Origin: Rhodovulum sp.
Lineage (GTDB): Bacteria > Pseudomonadota > Alphaproteobacteria > Rhodobacterales > Rhodobacteraceae
Assembly: GCA_020637615.1 (NCBI GenBank)
Contig: JACKKC010000018.1
Location: 1-58,097 of the forward strand
Direction of reading: 5' to 3'
Length of the DNA: 58,097 bases
Part shown: one piece after another, positions 34,926 through 43,784 of the stretch
Layout of the letters: each line of letters begins with the position of its first letter
Position numbering within the stretch: position 1 is the first letter of the stretch
Translations under genes and position numbers: made by a program
The notes under the pieces: generated by a model
What the model was told of the DNA's origin: nothing
Databases searched by the model: none
Seen by the model: the letters and a program-made list of their open reading frames with translations, nothing else

Positions 34926-36281
34926 ATGCAGGTCACCCAAACCCTGAATGAAGGCCTTAGGCGGGGCTATGCGATCACGCTTCCCTCGGCCGAGCTCGAG
35001 GCGAAGGTGACCGAGAAGCTGGAGGCCGCCCGCAAGGACTTCCAGATGAAGGGCTTCCGCAAGGGCAAGGCGCCGGCCGCGCTGATGAAGAAGATGTTCG
35101 GCAAGTCCGTGCTCGGCGAAGCGATGCAGGAATCGATCGACGAGGCGATGCGCGAGCATTTCGAGGAGACGGGCGACCGTCCCGCGCTCCAGCCCGAGGT
35201 CAAGATGACCAGCGAGGACTGGAAGGAGGGCGACGACGTCGAGGTCTCGATGGTCTACGAGGCGCTTCCGGCGGTTCCGGAAGTGGCGCTCGGCGAGATC
35301 GAGCTGGAGCGGCTGGTCGCCGAGATCGACGAGGCCGCCGTCGACGAGGCGCTGGCGTCGCTCGCCTCCTCGGCGAACAGCTACGAGGATCGCCGCAAGG
35401 GATCGAAGGCCAAGGACGGCGACCAGGTGGTCCTCGATTTCAAGGGCTCGGTCGACGGTGAGGAATTCGGCGGCGGAGCCTCGGAGGATTTCCCGCTCGT
35501 GCTGGGGTCGGGCAGCTTCATTCCCGGCTTCGAGGAGAAGCTCGTCGGCGTGAAGGCCGGCGACGAGATCGACATCGACGTCACCTTCCCCGAGAAATAC
35601 GGTGCTGCGCATCTCGCCGGCAAGGCGGCGGTCTTCGCCTGCAAGATCAAGGCGGTGAAGGCGCCCAAGCCCGCCGAGATCGACGACGAGCTCGCCAAGC
35701 GCTACGGCGCGGAATCGCTCGATGCGCTCAAGGAGCAGGTCCGCTCGCGGCTTTCCGCGGAATACGCCCAGGCCGGCCGTGCCATCCTCAAGCGCCGGCT
35801 GATGGATGCGCTCGACGGGCTCGTCAGCTTCGAGCTTCCTCCGACCCTCGTGGATGTCGAGGCGCGGCAGATCGCGCATCAGCTCTGGCACGAGGAGAAC
35901 CCGGACCACCACGGGCACGACCATCCGGAGATCACCCCGACCGACGAGCACCTGCGGCTCGCCAACCGCCGGGTGCGGCTCGGGCTCCTGCTCGCGGAGA
36001 TCGGCACGAAGAACGAGATCAGCGTGAACGAGCAGGAGCTGCAGCGGGCCGTGTTCGCCCAGGCCAGGCAGTATCCGGGGCAGGAGCGGCAGTTCTTCGA
36101 GTTCGTCCAGAAGAACCCGCAGTCCCTGCAGCAGATCCGCGCGCCGCTCTTCGAGGACAAGGTGGTCGATTTCGTGCTAGAGCTGGCCAAGGTCACCGAC
36201 AAGTCGGTGAGCAAGGACGAGCTGCAGAAGGCGATCGAGGCGCTCGACGAGGAAGGCCTCCCCGCCACGGCGGACGGCTGA
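34926..36281 (+). CDS. tig: Trigger factor
   Basis: A 451-residue ribosome-associated chaperone and prolyl isomerase. The N-terminal ribosome-binding domain has the GFRKGKAP signature loop, the central FKBP domain (about 160-250, GDQVVLDFKGSVDGEEF and LGSGSFIPGFEEKLVG) follows, then the helical substrate cradle. The acidic, His-rich HGHDHPEITPTDEH insert near residue 330 is unusual. Upstream of clpP and clpX in the standard tig-clpP-clpX order. The true ATG follows the tRNA; an in-frame opening through the tRNA is false. Confidence 0.97.
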   Translation: MQVTQTLNEGLRRGYAITLPSAELEAKVTEKLEAARKDFQMKGFRKGKAPAALMKKMFGKSVLGEAMQESIDEAMREHFEETGDRPALQPEVKMTSEDWKEGDDVEVSMVYEALPAVPEVALGEIELERLVAEIDEAAVDEALASLASSANSYEDRRKGSKAKDGDQVVLDFKGSVDGEEFGGGASEDFPLVLGSGSFIPGFEEKLVGVKAGDEIDIDVTFPEKYGAAHLAGKAAVFACKIKAVKAPKPAEIDDELAKRYGAESLDALKEQVRSRLSAEYAQAGRAILKRRLMDALDGLVSFELPPTLVDVEARQIAHQLWHEENPDHHGHDHPEITPTDEHLRLANRRVRLGLLLAEIGTKNEISVNEQELQRAVFAQARQYPGQERQFFEFVQKNPQSLQQIRAPLFEDKVVDFVLELAKVTDKSVSKDELQKAIEALDEEGLPATADG

Positions 36282-36456
36282 CGGCATCCGGCGGCGCTTC
36301 CGGCCCGGCGCGTGCCGGCGAGCGCGGCCGGATGAGGCGCGGCATCGGGCCGACCGGCACGCGGCTGGGGCTTGCGCCGGGCGCACCCTGACATTACTCC
36401 TTTCGACAACCAGGGCGCGAACTCTCGTGGGCCCGGCAGATCAAGGCGATTTTCCG

Positions 36457-37083
36457 ATGAAAGATCCGGTCGAGACCTACATGGAACTGGTGCCGATGGT
36501 GGTCGAGCAGACCGCCCGCGGCGAGCGCGCCTACGACATCTTCTCGCGGCTCCTGAAGGAGCGCATCATCTTCGTCTCGGGTCCGATCCACGACGGGATG
36601 TCGACGCTCGTCGTCGCGCAGCTCCTGTTTCTCGAGGCGGAGAACCCCAAGAAGGAAATCTCCATGTATATCAACAGCCCCGGCGGCGTGGTCACCGCCG
36701 GCCTGTCGATGTACGACACGATGCAGTACATCCGCCCGCCGGTCTCGACGATCTGCGTCGGTCTCGCGGCCTCGGCCGCCTCGCTCCTGCTGATCTCGGG
36801 CGAGAAGGGCATGCGCTTCTCGCTGCCGAACTCCTCGATCATGGTTCATCAGCCCTCGGGCGGCTACCAGGGCCAGGCGACGGACATCATGATCCACGCC
36901 GAGCAGACCCTGAAGATCAAGAAGCGGCTGAATGAGATCTATTCGAAGCATTCCGGCCAGCCGATCGACGTGGTGGAGAATGCGCTGGAGCGCGACCGCT
37001 ACATGACGCCCGAGGAGGCGAAGGATTGGGGCCATATCGACGCCATCGTCGCCCGGCGGGAAGCGCCTTCCGACCCGGCGTGA
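36457..37083 (+). CDS. clpP: ClpP protease subunit, divergent around the active serine
   Basis: A 208-residue serine peptidase that forms the degradation chamber with ClpX. The triad is Ser106, His131 and Asp180, with the same spacing as in E. coli. The N-terminal MKDPVETYM and INSPGGVVTAG are typical of alphaproteobacteria. The active-site segment reads GLAASAASLLL instead of the near-universal GQAASMGxxLL, so the Gln, Met and Gly around the nucleophile are replaced. ATG 36457 matches family N-termini; a GTG 10 codons upstream is possible. clpX follows after 141 bases. Confidence 0.93.
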   Translation: MKDPVETYMELVPMVVEQTARGERAYDIFSRLLKERIIFVSGPIHDGMSTLVVAQLLFLEAENPKKEISMYINSPGGVVTAGLSMYDTMQYIRPPVSTICVGLAASAASLLLISGEKGMRFSLPNSSIMVHQPSGGYQGQATDIMIHAEQTLKIKKRLNEIYSKHSGQPIDVVENALERDRYMTPEEAKDWGHIDAIVARREAPSDPA

Positions 37084-37224
37084 CATGGGCGCGGGCGGTG
37101 CGGCCTCGCGGCGTTTTGGCTTGTAATTGCCGGCACAAGCATGTTCCAATAGCTGAGGAGCGCCAGTGTCTTGGCGTAAGCGGGTAACGGCGAAGTTGGT
37201 AGTGGCGCGAGCCGGAGGCGTGAC

Positions 37225-38490
37225 ATGAGCAAATCAGGCGGAAGCGACTCGAAGAACACCCTGTACTGCTCCTTTTGCGGAAAGAGTCAGCATGAGGTTC
37301 GCAAGCTGATCGCCGGTCCGACGGTGTTCATCTGCGATGAATGCGTCGAACTCTGCATGGACATCATTCGTGAGGAGACCAAGAGCAACTTGGTCAAGTC
37401 CTCGGACGGCGTTCCGACGCCGCACGAGATCTGCAAGGTTCTCGACGATTACGTGATTGGCCAGCAGGTCGCCAAGCGGGTGCTCTCCGTCGCCGTTCAC
37501 AACCACTACAAGCGGCTCAGCCACGCCAGCAAGAATGCCGACGTGGAGCTGCAGAAGTCGAACATCATGCTGATCGGTCCCACGGGCTGCGGCAAGACGC
37601 TGCTGGCGCAGACGCTGGCGCGCATCCTCGACGTACCCTTCACCATGGCCGATGCCACGACCCTCACCGAGGCCGGCTATGTCGGCGAGGATGTGGAGAA
37701 CATCATCCTCAAGCTGCTGCAATCGGCCGAATACAATGTCGAGCGGGCGCAGCGGGGCATCGTCTACATCGACGAGGTCGACAAGATCTCGCGGAAGTCG
37801 GACAATCCCTCGATCACCCGCGACGTCTCGGGCGAGGGGGTGCAGCAGGCGCTCCTGAAGATCATGGAGGGCACCGTCGCCTCGGTGCCGCCCCAGGGCG
37901 GGCGCAAGCATCCGCAGCAGGAATTCCTGCAGGTCGACACCACCAACATCCTCTTCATCTGCGGCGGCGCCTTCGCGGGTCTCGACAAGATCATCGCCCA
38001 GCGTGGCAGGGGCTCGGCCATGGGATTCGGGGCAGATGTCAAGGACACCGACGACCGGCGGGTGGGCGAGCTCTTCCAGGAGCTGGAGCCCGAGGATCTG
38101 CTCAAGTTCGGGCTCATCCCGGAATTCGTCGGCCGCCTGCCGGTGCTGGCGACGCTGAACGACCTCGACGAGGATGCGCTGATCACCATCCTGACGGAGC
38201 CGAAGAACGCGCTGATCAAGCAGTATCAGCGGCTCTTCGAGATGGAGGACGTGCAGCTCACCTTCACCGACGATGCGCTGAAGGCGATCGCCAAGCGGGC
38301 GATCGACCGCAAGACCGGCGCGCGTGGCCTGCGCTCGATCCTCGAGGAGGTGCTGCTCGACACCATGTTCGAGTTGCCCTCGATGCAGGGTGTCGAGGAG
38401 GCGGTGGTCAACGAGGAATGCATCCTGCGCAAGGGTGAGCCGCTTCTGATCTATGCCGACCGCAAGGAAGGCTCCGCTTCGGCATCCTGA
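37225..38490 (+). CDS. clpX: ClpX ATPase, unfoldase of ClpXP
   Basis: A 421-residue AAA+ unfoldase. A four-Cys zinc domain (LYCSFCGKSQ, then FICDECVELC), Walker A GPTGCGKT (118-125), Walker B YIDEVDKI, the pore loop in the GYVGEDVENI region, the ClpP-binding loop around IGFGADV and the RKTGARGLRSILE sensor-2 region are all present. Normal length. The 141-base gap before it may hold its own promoter, but I could not define one. Confidence 0.98.
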   Translation: MSKSGGSDSKNTLYCSFCGKSQHEVRKLIAGPTVFICDECVELCMDIIREETKSNLVKSSDGVPTPHEICKVLDDYVIGQQVAKRVLSVAVHNHYKRLSHASKNADVELQKSNIMLIGPTGCGKTLLAQTLARILDVPFTMADATTLTEAGYVGEDVENIILKLLQSAEYNVERAQRGIVYIDEVDKISRKSDNPSITRDVSGEGVQQALLKIMEGTVASVPPQGGRKHPQQEFLQVDTTNILFICGGAFAGLDKIIAQRGRGSAMGFGADVKDTDDRRVGELFQELEPEDLLKFGLIPEFVGRLPVLATLNDLDEDALITILTEPKNALIKQYQRLFEMEDVQLTFTDDALKAIAKRAIDRKTGARGLRSILEEVLLDTMFELPSMQGVEEAVVNEECILRKGEPLLIYADRKEGSASAS

Positions 38491-38666
38491 GTCCCGAGCC
38501 GGGCCGATCGCTCTCCTCGCGCCTTCCGTGGGCGGTAGCGGAGGAGTCCACGAACCATCGAGTTGTGTGACCGGGCGCCGATCGGGTGGCGGCGCTCGCC
38601 GGCGTACTGGACCGCCAAGCCTGGTTGCGGCATAAGGGCTGGGAGACGGTTACGATGAGGACGAGC

Positions 38667-39041
38667 ATGGGCCTGCTTGCGCAGCTATTCACATGGTGGA
38701 ACGGCGAGACCATCGCGACGCGGTTCTATACCTGGCGCAAGGGCAAGCGGGTGGGCGAGGACGCCCAGGGCAACGTCTTCTACCAGAACGCCGACGGGTC
38801 GCGGCGCTGGGTGATCTACAACGGCTATTCCGAGGCGAGCCGGGTGGCGCCCGAATGGCACGGCTGGCTGCATCACACCTGGCAGGAGCCGCCCACGGCG
38901 CGGCCCTTCGCCCGCAAGCCCTGGGAGAAGCCGCATCAGGCGAATCTGACGGGCACGGATGCAGCCTATCGGCCGCCGGGGAGCATCCTCGGCCAGCCGC
39001 GGCCGCCCGCGGCCGATTACGAGGCCTGGTCGCCGGAATAG
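38667..39041 (+). CDS. NDUFA12-family NADH:ubiquinone oxidoreductase accessory subunit
   Basis: A 124-residue protein of the NDUFA12 family, a supernumerary complex I subunit shared by mitochondria and alphaproteobacteria. Motifs: GLLAQLFTWWNGETIATRF, GNVFYQ and RRWVIYNGYSEASRVAPEWHGWLHH. GAGGA lies 6 bases before the chosen ATG. It heads a short run with mlaD and DUF2155. The 176 bases between clpX and this gene show no RNA gene. Confidence 0.93.
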   Translation: MGLLAQLFTWWNGETIATRFYTWRKGKRVGEDAQGNVFYQNADGSRRWVIYNGYSEASRVAPEWHGWLHHTWQEPPTARPFARKPWEKPHQANLTGTDAAYRPPGSILGQPRPPAADYEAWSPE

Positions 39042-39057
39042 GACGGGGGCGGGACCC

Positions 39058-39498
39058 ATGTCGAACAGCATCGCGGAAACCGTCATCGGGGCGGCGGTGG
39101 TGGTCGTGGCGGCGGGTTTCGTCGTCTATGCCGGGCAGTCGCGGGGATTGCAGCTCAACCGGGACAGCTACGAGCTCTCGGCCGCCTTCCGCAGCGTGGA
39201 GGGCGTCTCCGTGGGCACCGACGTCCGGCTGGCGGGGATCAAGGTGGGCTCGGTCACCGCGCTGGAGCTCGATCCGGAGAGCTTCAAGGCCAAGGCCCGG
39301 TTCACGGTGGCGGAGTCGGTCAAGCTGCCGGAGGATTCGGATGTGAAGATCGCCTCGGAGGGCCTGCTCGGCGGATCCTTCATCGAGATCACCCCGGGCG
39401 CCTCGGAGTTCATGCTGGCGGCAGGCGACGAGATCGTGAACACGCAAGGCTCGGTGAGCCTGCTCAATCTCCTGATGAAATTCGGGACCTCGCAGTGA
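39058..39498 (+). CDS. mlaD: MlaD-like MCE-domain protein
   Basis: A 146-residue protein with one N-terminal membrane helix (TVIGAAVVVVAAGFVVYAG) and one MCE domain (AAFRSVEGVSVGTDVRLAGIKVGSV, then EGLLGGSFIEI). MlaD carries phospholipids across the periplasm for outer membrane lipid asymmetry, normally with MlaFEB, whose genes are not in this window. Starts 16 bases after the previous stop. Confidence 0.92.
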   Translation: MSNSIAETVIGAAVVVVAAGFVVYAGQSRGLQLNRDSYELSAAFRSVEGVSVGTDVRLAGIKVGSVTALELDPESFKAKARFTVAESVKLPEDSDVKIASEGLLGGSFIEITPGASEFMLAAGDEIVNTQGSVSLLNLLMKFGTSQ

Positions 39499-39561
39499 GC
39501 GCGGCCCCGGGCAGCGGGGGGCAAATCTGGGGCGATCCTGTGCCGCCGCGGGGGTGTCCCC

Positions 39562-40014
39562 ATGAGGACAGCGCGTAACGATATGAAAATAAAGAGAAAA
39601 AGTGTTAACGGAACCGGGGCGGGATCCTGGGTCCGCCTGGTGTCCCTGGTCGGCGGCCTGCTCGTGGCGGTCCAGGCCGTCGCGGCGCAATCGGTGCAGA
39701 TCGACAACGATCAGGACACGGTCGAGGCGCGCTACCTGCATCTGCGCGGCCTCGACACGCTCAACGGCACGACGCGCGACCTCGATCTCGAAGTCGGTCA
39801 GACCATCCGCTACGGCTATCTCGAGATCGCCGCCGAGGCCTGCCGCGTCCCCAGGGGGGATCCCGCGGCGGATGCCTATGCCTTCCTGCGCATCCGCGAC
39901 CTGCGCGAGGAGGCGCCGCGGTTCTCGGGCTGGATGTTCGCTTCCTCGCCGGCTGTCTCGGCGCTCGATCACCCGCGCTATGACGTCTGGGTGCTGAGCT
40001 GCAACAACCGCTGA
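39562..40014 (+). CDS. DUF2155 periplasmic protein
   Basis: A 150-residue protein with a signal sequence (WVRLVSLVGGLLVAVQAVAAQ) and a DUF2155 domain: LRGLDTLNGTTRDLDLEVGQTIRYGYLEI, an AFLRIRD segment, FSGWMFASSPAVSALDHPRYDVWVLSC. Alphaproteobacterial genomes often place it near complex I or accBC genes. Function unknown. Its last 37 bases overlap the 3' end of the convergent aat gene. Confidence 0.88.
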   Translation: MRTARNDMKIKRKSVNGTGAGSWVRLVSLVGGLLVAVQAVAAQSVQIDNDQDTVEARYLHLRGLDTLNGTTRDLDLEVGQTIRYGYLEIAAEACRVPRGDPAADAYAFLRIRDLREEAPRFSGWMFASSPAVSALDHPRYDVWVLSCNNR

Positions 40015-40628
40015 CGGCCGGCGTCCCGGGGTAGCGCGAAGAAATCGGCCGGGACCGCGAGGGCGGCCTCGAGGCGGTCGCGGTAGCTCGCACGGCTGAT
40101 CTCCACCGCGCCAAATCCCGTGAGATGCGAGGTGACGAACTGCGTGTCGAGCAGCCGGAAGCCGCCGGCGTTCAGCCGGGCGACCAGTGCGATCAGCGCG
40201 AATTTCGAGGTGTCGCGGCGGCGGCTGAACATGCTCTCGCCGAAGAAGGCGCCGCCGAGCGCCACGCCATAGAGCCCGCCCACGAGGTCCTCGCCGGACC
40301 AGATCTCGACGGAATGGGCGTATCCCATGCGATGCAGCTCGCAATAGAGCGCCTCGATCGCCGGGTTGATCCAGGTCTCGGGGCGCTCGCCGCAGGCGCG
40401 GACCACGGCGGGGAAGTCCCGGTCGATGCGGATGTCGAAATCCTCGTTGCGGAAGCTGCGCGCGAGCCGGCGGGGGACGTGGAAGGCGTCGAGCGGCAGG
40501 ATCCCGCGCCAGCGGGGATCCACCCAGAAGATGTCCTCGGCCGCGGCGGTCTCGGCCATGGGAAAGATGCCGGAAGCATAGGCGCGCAGCAGCAGCTCGG
40601 CGGTGATTCCGGTCGGCTCGTCGCGCAT
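39978..40628 (-). CDS. aat: Leucyl/phenylalanyl-tRNA-protein transferase
   Basis: A 216-residue enzyme adding Leu or Phe to N-terminal Arg or Lys of proteins, marking them for ClpAP through ClpS. Motifs: RAYASGIFPMAE, IFWVDPRWRGILPLDAFHVPRRLARS, AHSVEIWSGEDLVGGLYGVALGGAFFGESMFS and FRLLDTQFVTSHL. Start ATG at 40628 is chosen to match family length; an in-frame extension exists upstream. The C-terminal residues overlap DUF2155. Confidence 0.96.
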   Translation of the reverse strand: MRDEPTGITAELLLRAYASGIFPMAETAAAEDIFWVDPRWRGILPLDAFHVPRRLARSFRNEDFDIRIDRDFPAVVRACGERPETWINPAIEALYCELHRMGYAHSVEIWSGEDLVGGLYGVALGGAFFGESMFSRRRDTSKFALIALVARLNAGGFRLLDTQFVTSHLTGFGAVEISRASYRDRLEAALAVPADFFALPRDAGRQRLLQLSTQTS

Positions 40629-40849
40629 GGATTGCGCTATCCGGATTCGGTTGGGATCAGCGGCATCGGGAAACGCGCAGGTTGGACATCTTCCCGGAGC
40701 CCGGGCGCCAGACCGACGGCCCTCCCGCCTGGTCGCCACTGCAGGCTTTAGGTGAATGCGGCGAAGCGCTTGCAGCGTCGCGCCCGATCAGGCCGCCCGG
40801 AGGCGCGAGCCGCGTTCCGTCTGAGCGGCGCGCGATCTTGCCGCAGGTC

Positions 40850-40955
40850 CCGCCCGTGCGCCAGCACGGACAGCGCCCGCCCGCCCCCCAGGCGGGCGCT
40901 TCAGCGCCCACCACGGGCGGTCGCTGCCCGTGCTTCCCGAGGGGTTCAACCCGAA
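40850..40955 (+). repeat. Dispersed repeat R2, copy containing an inverted variant
   Basis: Begins TTGCCGCAGGTCCCGCC, with GCGCCCGCC / GGCGGGCGC arms, then GCGCCCACCACGGGCGGTCGC, which is the reverse complement (one mismatch) of 19841-19867. It occupies the 405-base gap between aat and accC, where I see no gene. Confidence 0.65.
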
Positions 40956-41033
40956 ATGGTATCGGCCGCAGGCCAACCGGGGCGTCGGGTCCATTGGCCC
41001 GAACGGCACGAGAGTCAACTGCCGGAGCCGGCA

Positions 41034-42377
41034 TCAGCTTTCGCGCGCCAGCCATTTCTCGAGCCAGTGGATGTCGTAGCGTCCGGACTGGAGGTCGGGT
41101 TCGTCGAGCAGGGCGTGGAAGAGCGGCATGGTATTGTCCACGCCGTCGATGATCAGCTCCGACAGCGCCCGGCGCAGCCGCGCCAGCGCGAGGTCGCGGG
41201 TGCGGGCATGCACGATCAGCTTGCCGATCAGGCTGTCGTAATAGGGCGGGATCACGTAGCCGTCGTAGATCGCGCTGTCCATGCGCACCCCGAGGCCGCC
41301 CGGCGCGTAATAGGTGCGGATCCGCCCGGGGCTCGGCGTGAACTGCGGCAGGCGCTCGGCGTTGATCCGGCATTCGATGGCATGGCCGGCGGGAACGAGG
41401 TCGTCCTGGGTGAAGGACATCGGCAGGCCGGCCGCCACGCGGATCTGCTCCTGGACGATGTCGACGTCGTAGATCGCCTCGGTCACGGGATGCTCGACCT
41501 GGAGGCGGGTGTTCATCTCGATGAAGAAGAACTCGCCGTCCTCGTAGAGGAACTCGATGGTGCCGGCGCCGGCGTAGTTGATGCGCGCCACCGCCTCGGC
41601 GCAGATCTTGCCGATGCGCGCCCGGGTCGCGGCGTCGATGACCGGGGAGGGCGCCTCCTCGAACACCTTCTGGTGCCGGCGCTGGAGCGAGCAGTCGCGC
41701 TCGCCGAGATGCACCGCATGGCCCTTGCCGTCGCCGAAGACCTGGATCTCGATATGGCGCGGCCGGCCGAGGTAGCGCTCGAGATAGACCTCGTCGTTGC
41801 CGAAGGCGGCCTTGGCCTCGGAGCGCGCGGTCTGGAAGGCCTGGGCGAGATCCTCGGGGCCGCGGGCGAGCTTCATGCCGCGGCCGCCGCCGCCGGCGGT
41901 CGCCTTCACGATCAGGGGGAAGCCGACCTCGCCGGCCACGCGCTGCGCCGCCGCGAGGGTCGGCACGCCGCCGTCGGAGCCCGGGACGCAAGGCACGCCC
42001 AGGTCGCGCATGGTCTCCTTGGCGGTGATCTTGTCGCCCATCAGCCGGATATGCTCGGAGGTCGGGCCGATGAAGGTCAGCCCGTGATCCTCGACGATCT
42101 GCACGAAGGCGGCGTTCTCGCTGAGGAAGCCGTAGCCCGGGTGGATCGCCTCGGCGCCGGTGATCTCGCAGGCCGAGATGATGTTCGGCACCGAGAGATA
42201 GCTCTGCGTCGCCGGCGGCGGGCCGATGCAGACGCTCTCGTCGGCCATGCGCACATGCATGGCATGGGCGTCGGCGGTGGAATGCACCGCGACGGTGGCG
42301 ATGCCCATCTCCTTGCAGGCGCGGTGGATGCGGAGCGCGATCTCGCCCCGGTTGGCAATCAGGATCTTCTTGAACAT
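41034..42377 (-). CDS. accC: Biotin carboxylase subunit of acetyl-CoA carboxylase
   Basis: A 447-residue ATP-grasp enzyme that carboxylates biotin on AccB at the first step of fatty acid synthesis. Motifs: KILIANRGEIALRI, HPGYGFLSENAAF, the glycine-rich loop KATAGGGGRGMKL, HIEIQVFGDGKG, ERDCSLQRRHQKV, EMNTRLQVEHPVTE and RINAE. Length is normal. Lies 25 bases after accB, as in the usual accBC operon. Confidence 0.98.
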   Translation of the reverse strand: MFKKILIANRGEIALRIHRACKEMGIATVAVHSTADAHAMHVRMADESVCIGPPPATQSYLSVPNIISACEITGAEAIHPGYGFLSENAAFVQIVEDHGLTFIGPTSEHIRLMGDKITAKETMRDLGVPCVPGSDGGVPTLAAAQRVAGEVGFPLIVKATAGGGGRGMKLARGPEDLAQAFQTARSEAKAAFGNDEVYLERYLGRPRHIEIQVFGDGKGHAVHLGERDCSLQRRHQKVFEEAPSPVIDAATRARIGKICAEAVARINYAGAGTIEFLYEDGEFFFIEMNTRLQVEHPVTEAIYDVDIVQEQIRVAAGLPMSFTQDDLVPAGHAIECRINAERLPQFTPSPGRIRTYYAPGGLGVRMDSAIYDGYVIPPYYDSLIGKLIVHARTRDLALARLRRALSELIIDGVDNTMPLFHALLDEPDLQSGRYDIHWLEKWLARES

Positions 42378-42402
42378 CGGGGTCTCCGGGCCCTCGGCCG
42401 CG

Positions 42403-42897
42403 TCATTCCAGGATGATCAGGGGGGCGCCGAATTCGACCGGCGAGCCGTCCTCCACCAGGATCCGCTTGACCCGCCCGGCGCGCGGCGCGGGGATCTGGT
42501 TCATCGTCTTCATCGCCTCGATGATGAGGATCGTCTGGCCCTCGGTCACCGCATCGCCGACCTTGACGAAGGGCGGCGCCTCGGGCTCGGGCTGGAGATA
42601 GGCGGTGCCGACCATGGGCGAGGGCACGACGCCGGGATCCTCGGTCGGGTCGAGCGCCGGCGGCGGCGTCGATGCCGCGCTGGCGGCTGCCGCGGCATGG
42701 GCGACGGGGGCCGCCGCGGGCGCCGGCGCGGCGAGCACCGGTGCGGCATGCTGTATCTGCCGGGCGACGCGGACGGTCAGCGAGTCGGCGTCGCCGTATT
42801 CGCGGTTGACCTCGATCTCGGTGAGATCGTTGGCGCGCAGCATCTCCGCCAGGGCCTGGATGAAATCGACGTCGGAGTCCTGGGGTCGCTTGCTCAT
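42403..42897 (-). CDS. accB: Biotin carboxyl carrier protein
   Basis: A 164-residue biotin carrier. The N-terminal helical part is followed by an Ala/Pro-rich linker (about 60-85) and the biotinyl domain with IIEAMKTMNQI, Lys130 being the biotinylated residue. Upstream of accC in the same operon. ATG start. Confidence 0.97.
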   Translation of the reverse strand: MSKRPQDSDVDFIQALAEMLRANDLTEIEVNREYGDADSLTVRVARQIQHAAPVLAAPAPAAAPVAHAAAAASAASTPPPALDPTEDPGVVPSPMVGTAYLQPEPEAPPFVKVGDAVTEGQTILIIEAMKTMNQIPAPRAGRVKRILVEDGSPVEFGAPLIILE

Positions 42898-43011
42898 CTC
42901 ATGTTCTGTTCTTGTTATGTGCGGGCCTGGCCGGCCCCTGTCCCGGCAGGATCATCTATAGGCTGCGCCCGCGAAAGAGGAAAGTGCGGAAATTCCCCCG
43001 TGGAGTCGGGA

Positions 43012-43776
43012 TCATTCGCTCTCGCGCAGCGCCGCCACGAGGGTCTGCATCTGGTCGAGCGGGAGATAGCCGCGCACCATCTGGTCGCCGAAGACGAAAG
43101 TCGGCGTGCCGGAGACCGCGAGGCTCTGGGCGAGCGCGCGCGTCCCGGCGAGCCGGCGGGTCACCTCCTCGCCCTCCATGCCGGCGCGGATCGCCGCCGG
43201 GTCGAGGCCGGCGGCAGTCAGTTCCTCGTCGAGCACCGCGTCGTCGATCGGGCCCTGCAGGCCCATCAGCCGGTGGTGCAGCGTCATGTAGGCCTCGGGG
43301 CCCTCGGCGAGCAGGGTGGCGATGGCGGCGCGGGCCGCCAGTTCCGAGCCGGGGCCGAGGATCGGCATCTCCTTGACGATCCAGCGGATGTCGCCGTCCT
43401 CCTCGATCAGCCGGGTCAGCTCGGGATGGGCGCGCCGGCAGAAGCCGCATTGGTAGTCGAGGAATTCCACCACCGTGACGCTGCCCTCCGGGTTGCCGCC
43501 CACATAGGAGAAGCCGTCGTCGAAGATCGCCGCCGCATGGGCCGCGACGAGGTCGCGGTCGGCCTCGGCGGTGGCGGCGCGTCCCTGTTCCTCGAGCAGG
43601 GCGACCATCTCGCGCAGGATCTCGGGGTTCTCCAGCAGATAGGCGCGGATCTCGGCGTGCAGCATCGCGCGATCGGCCTCCGACAGCGTCTCGGAGGCAT
43701 GGGCCGCCGGCGCCGCGAGCGACGCAGCGGCCAGGCCCGCCAGGAGCGCGAGGGTCGGGAGGGAGGGGAATCGCAT
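43012..43776 (-). CDS. DsbA-family periplasmic thiol-disulfide oxidoreductase
   Basis: A 254-residue exported protein: signal peptide (LPTLALLAGLAAASLAAPAAHA), a helical N-terminal region as in DsbA-like ScsC or BdbD types, then a thioredoxin fold with the redox CGFC (QCGFCRRAHPEL) and a cis-Pro in VSGTPTFVFG. It likely forms or isomerises disulfides. It follows the M48 protease gene directly. The ATG at 43776 is preferred because GTGAGG lies 8 bases upstream; a GTG at 43788 overlapping the protease stop is the alternative. Confidence 0.92.
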   Translation of the reverse strand: MRFPSLPTLALLAGLAAASLAAPAAHASETLSEADRAMLHAEIRAYLLENPEILREMVALLEEQGRAATAEADRDLVAAHAAAIFDDGFSYVGGNPEGSVTVVEFLDYQCGFCRRAHPELTRLIEEDGDIRWIVKEMPILGPGSELAARAAIATLLAEGPEAYMTLHHRLMGLQGPIDDAVLDEELTAAGLDPAAIRAGMEGEEVTRRLAGTRALAQSLAVSGTPTFVFGDQMVRGYLPLDQMQTLVAALRESE

Positions 43777-43784
43777 GGGCAACC

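Noticed and set aside
37084..37224. Heat-shock (sigma-32) promoter before clpX
   Set aside because: CTTG-type elements occur, but spacing to a CYTAT-like -10 does not fit, so it was not reported as a site.
38491..38666. Possible RNA gene between clpX and the NDUFA12 gene
   Set aside because: Several GC stems exist, but no cloverleaf, CCA end or known small RNA pattern could be made.
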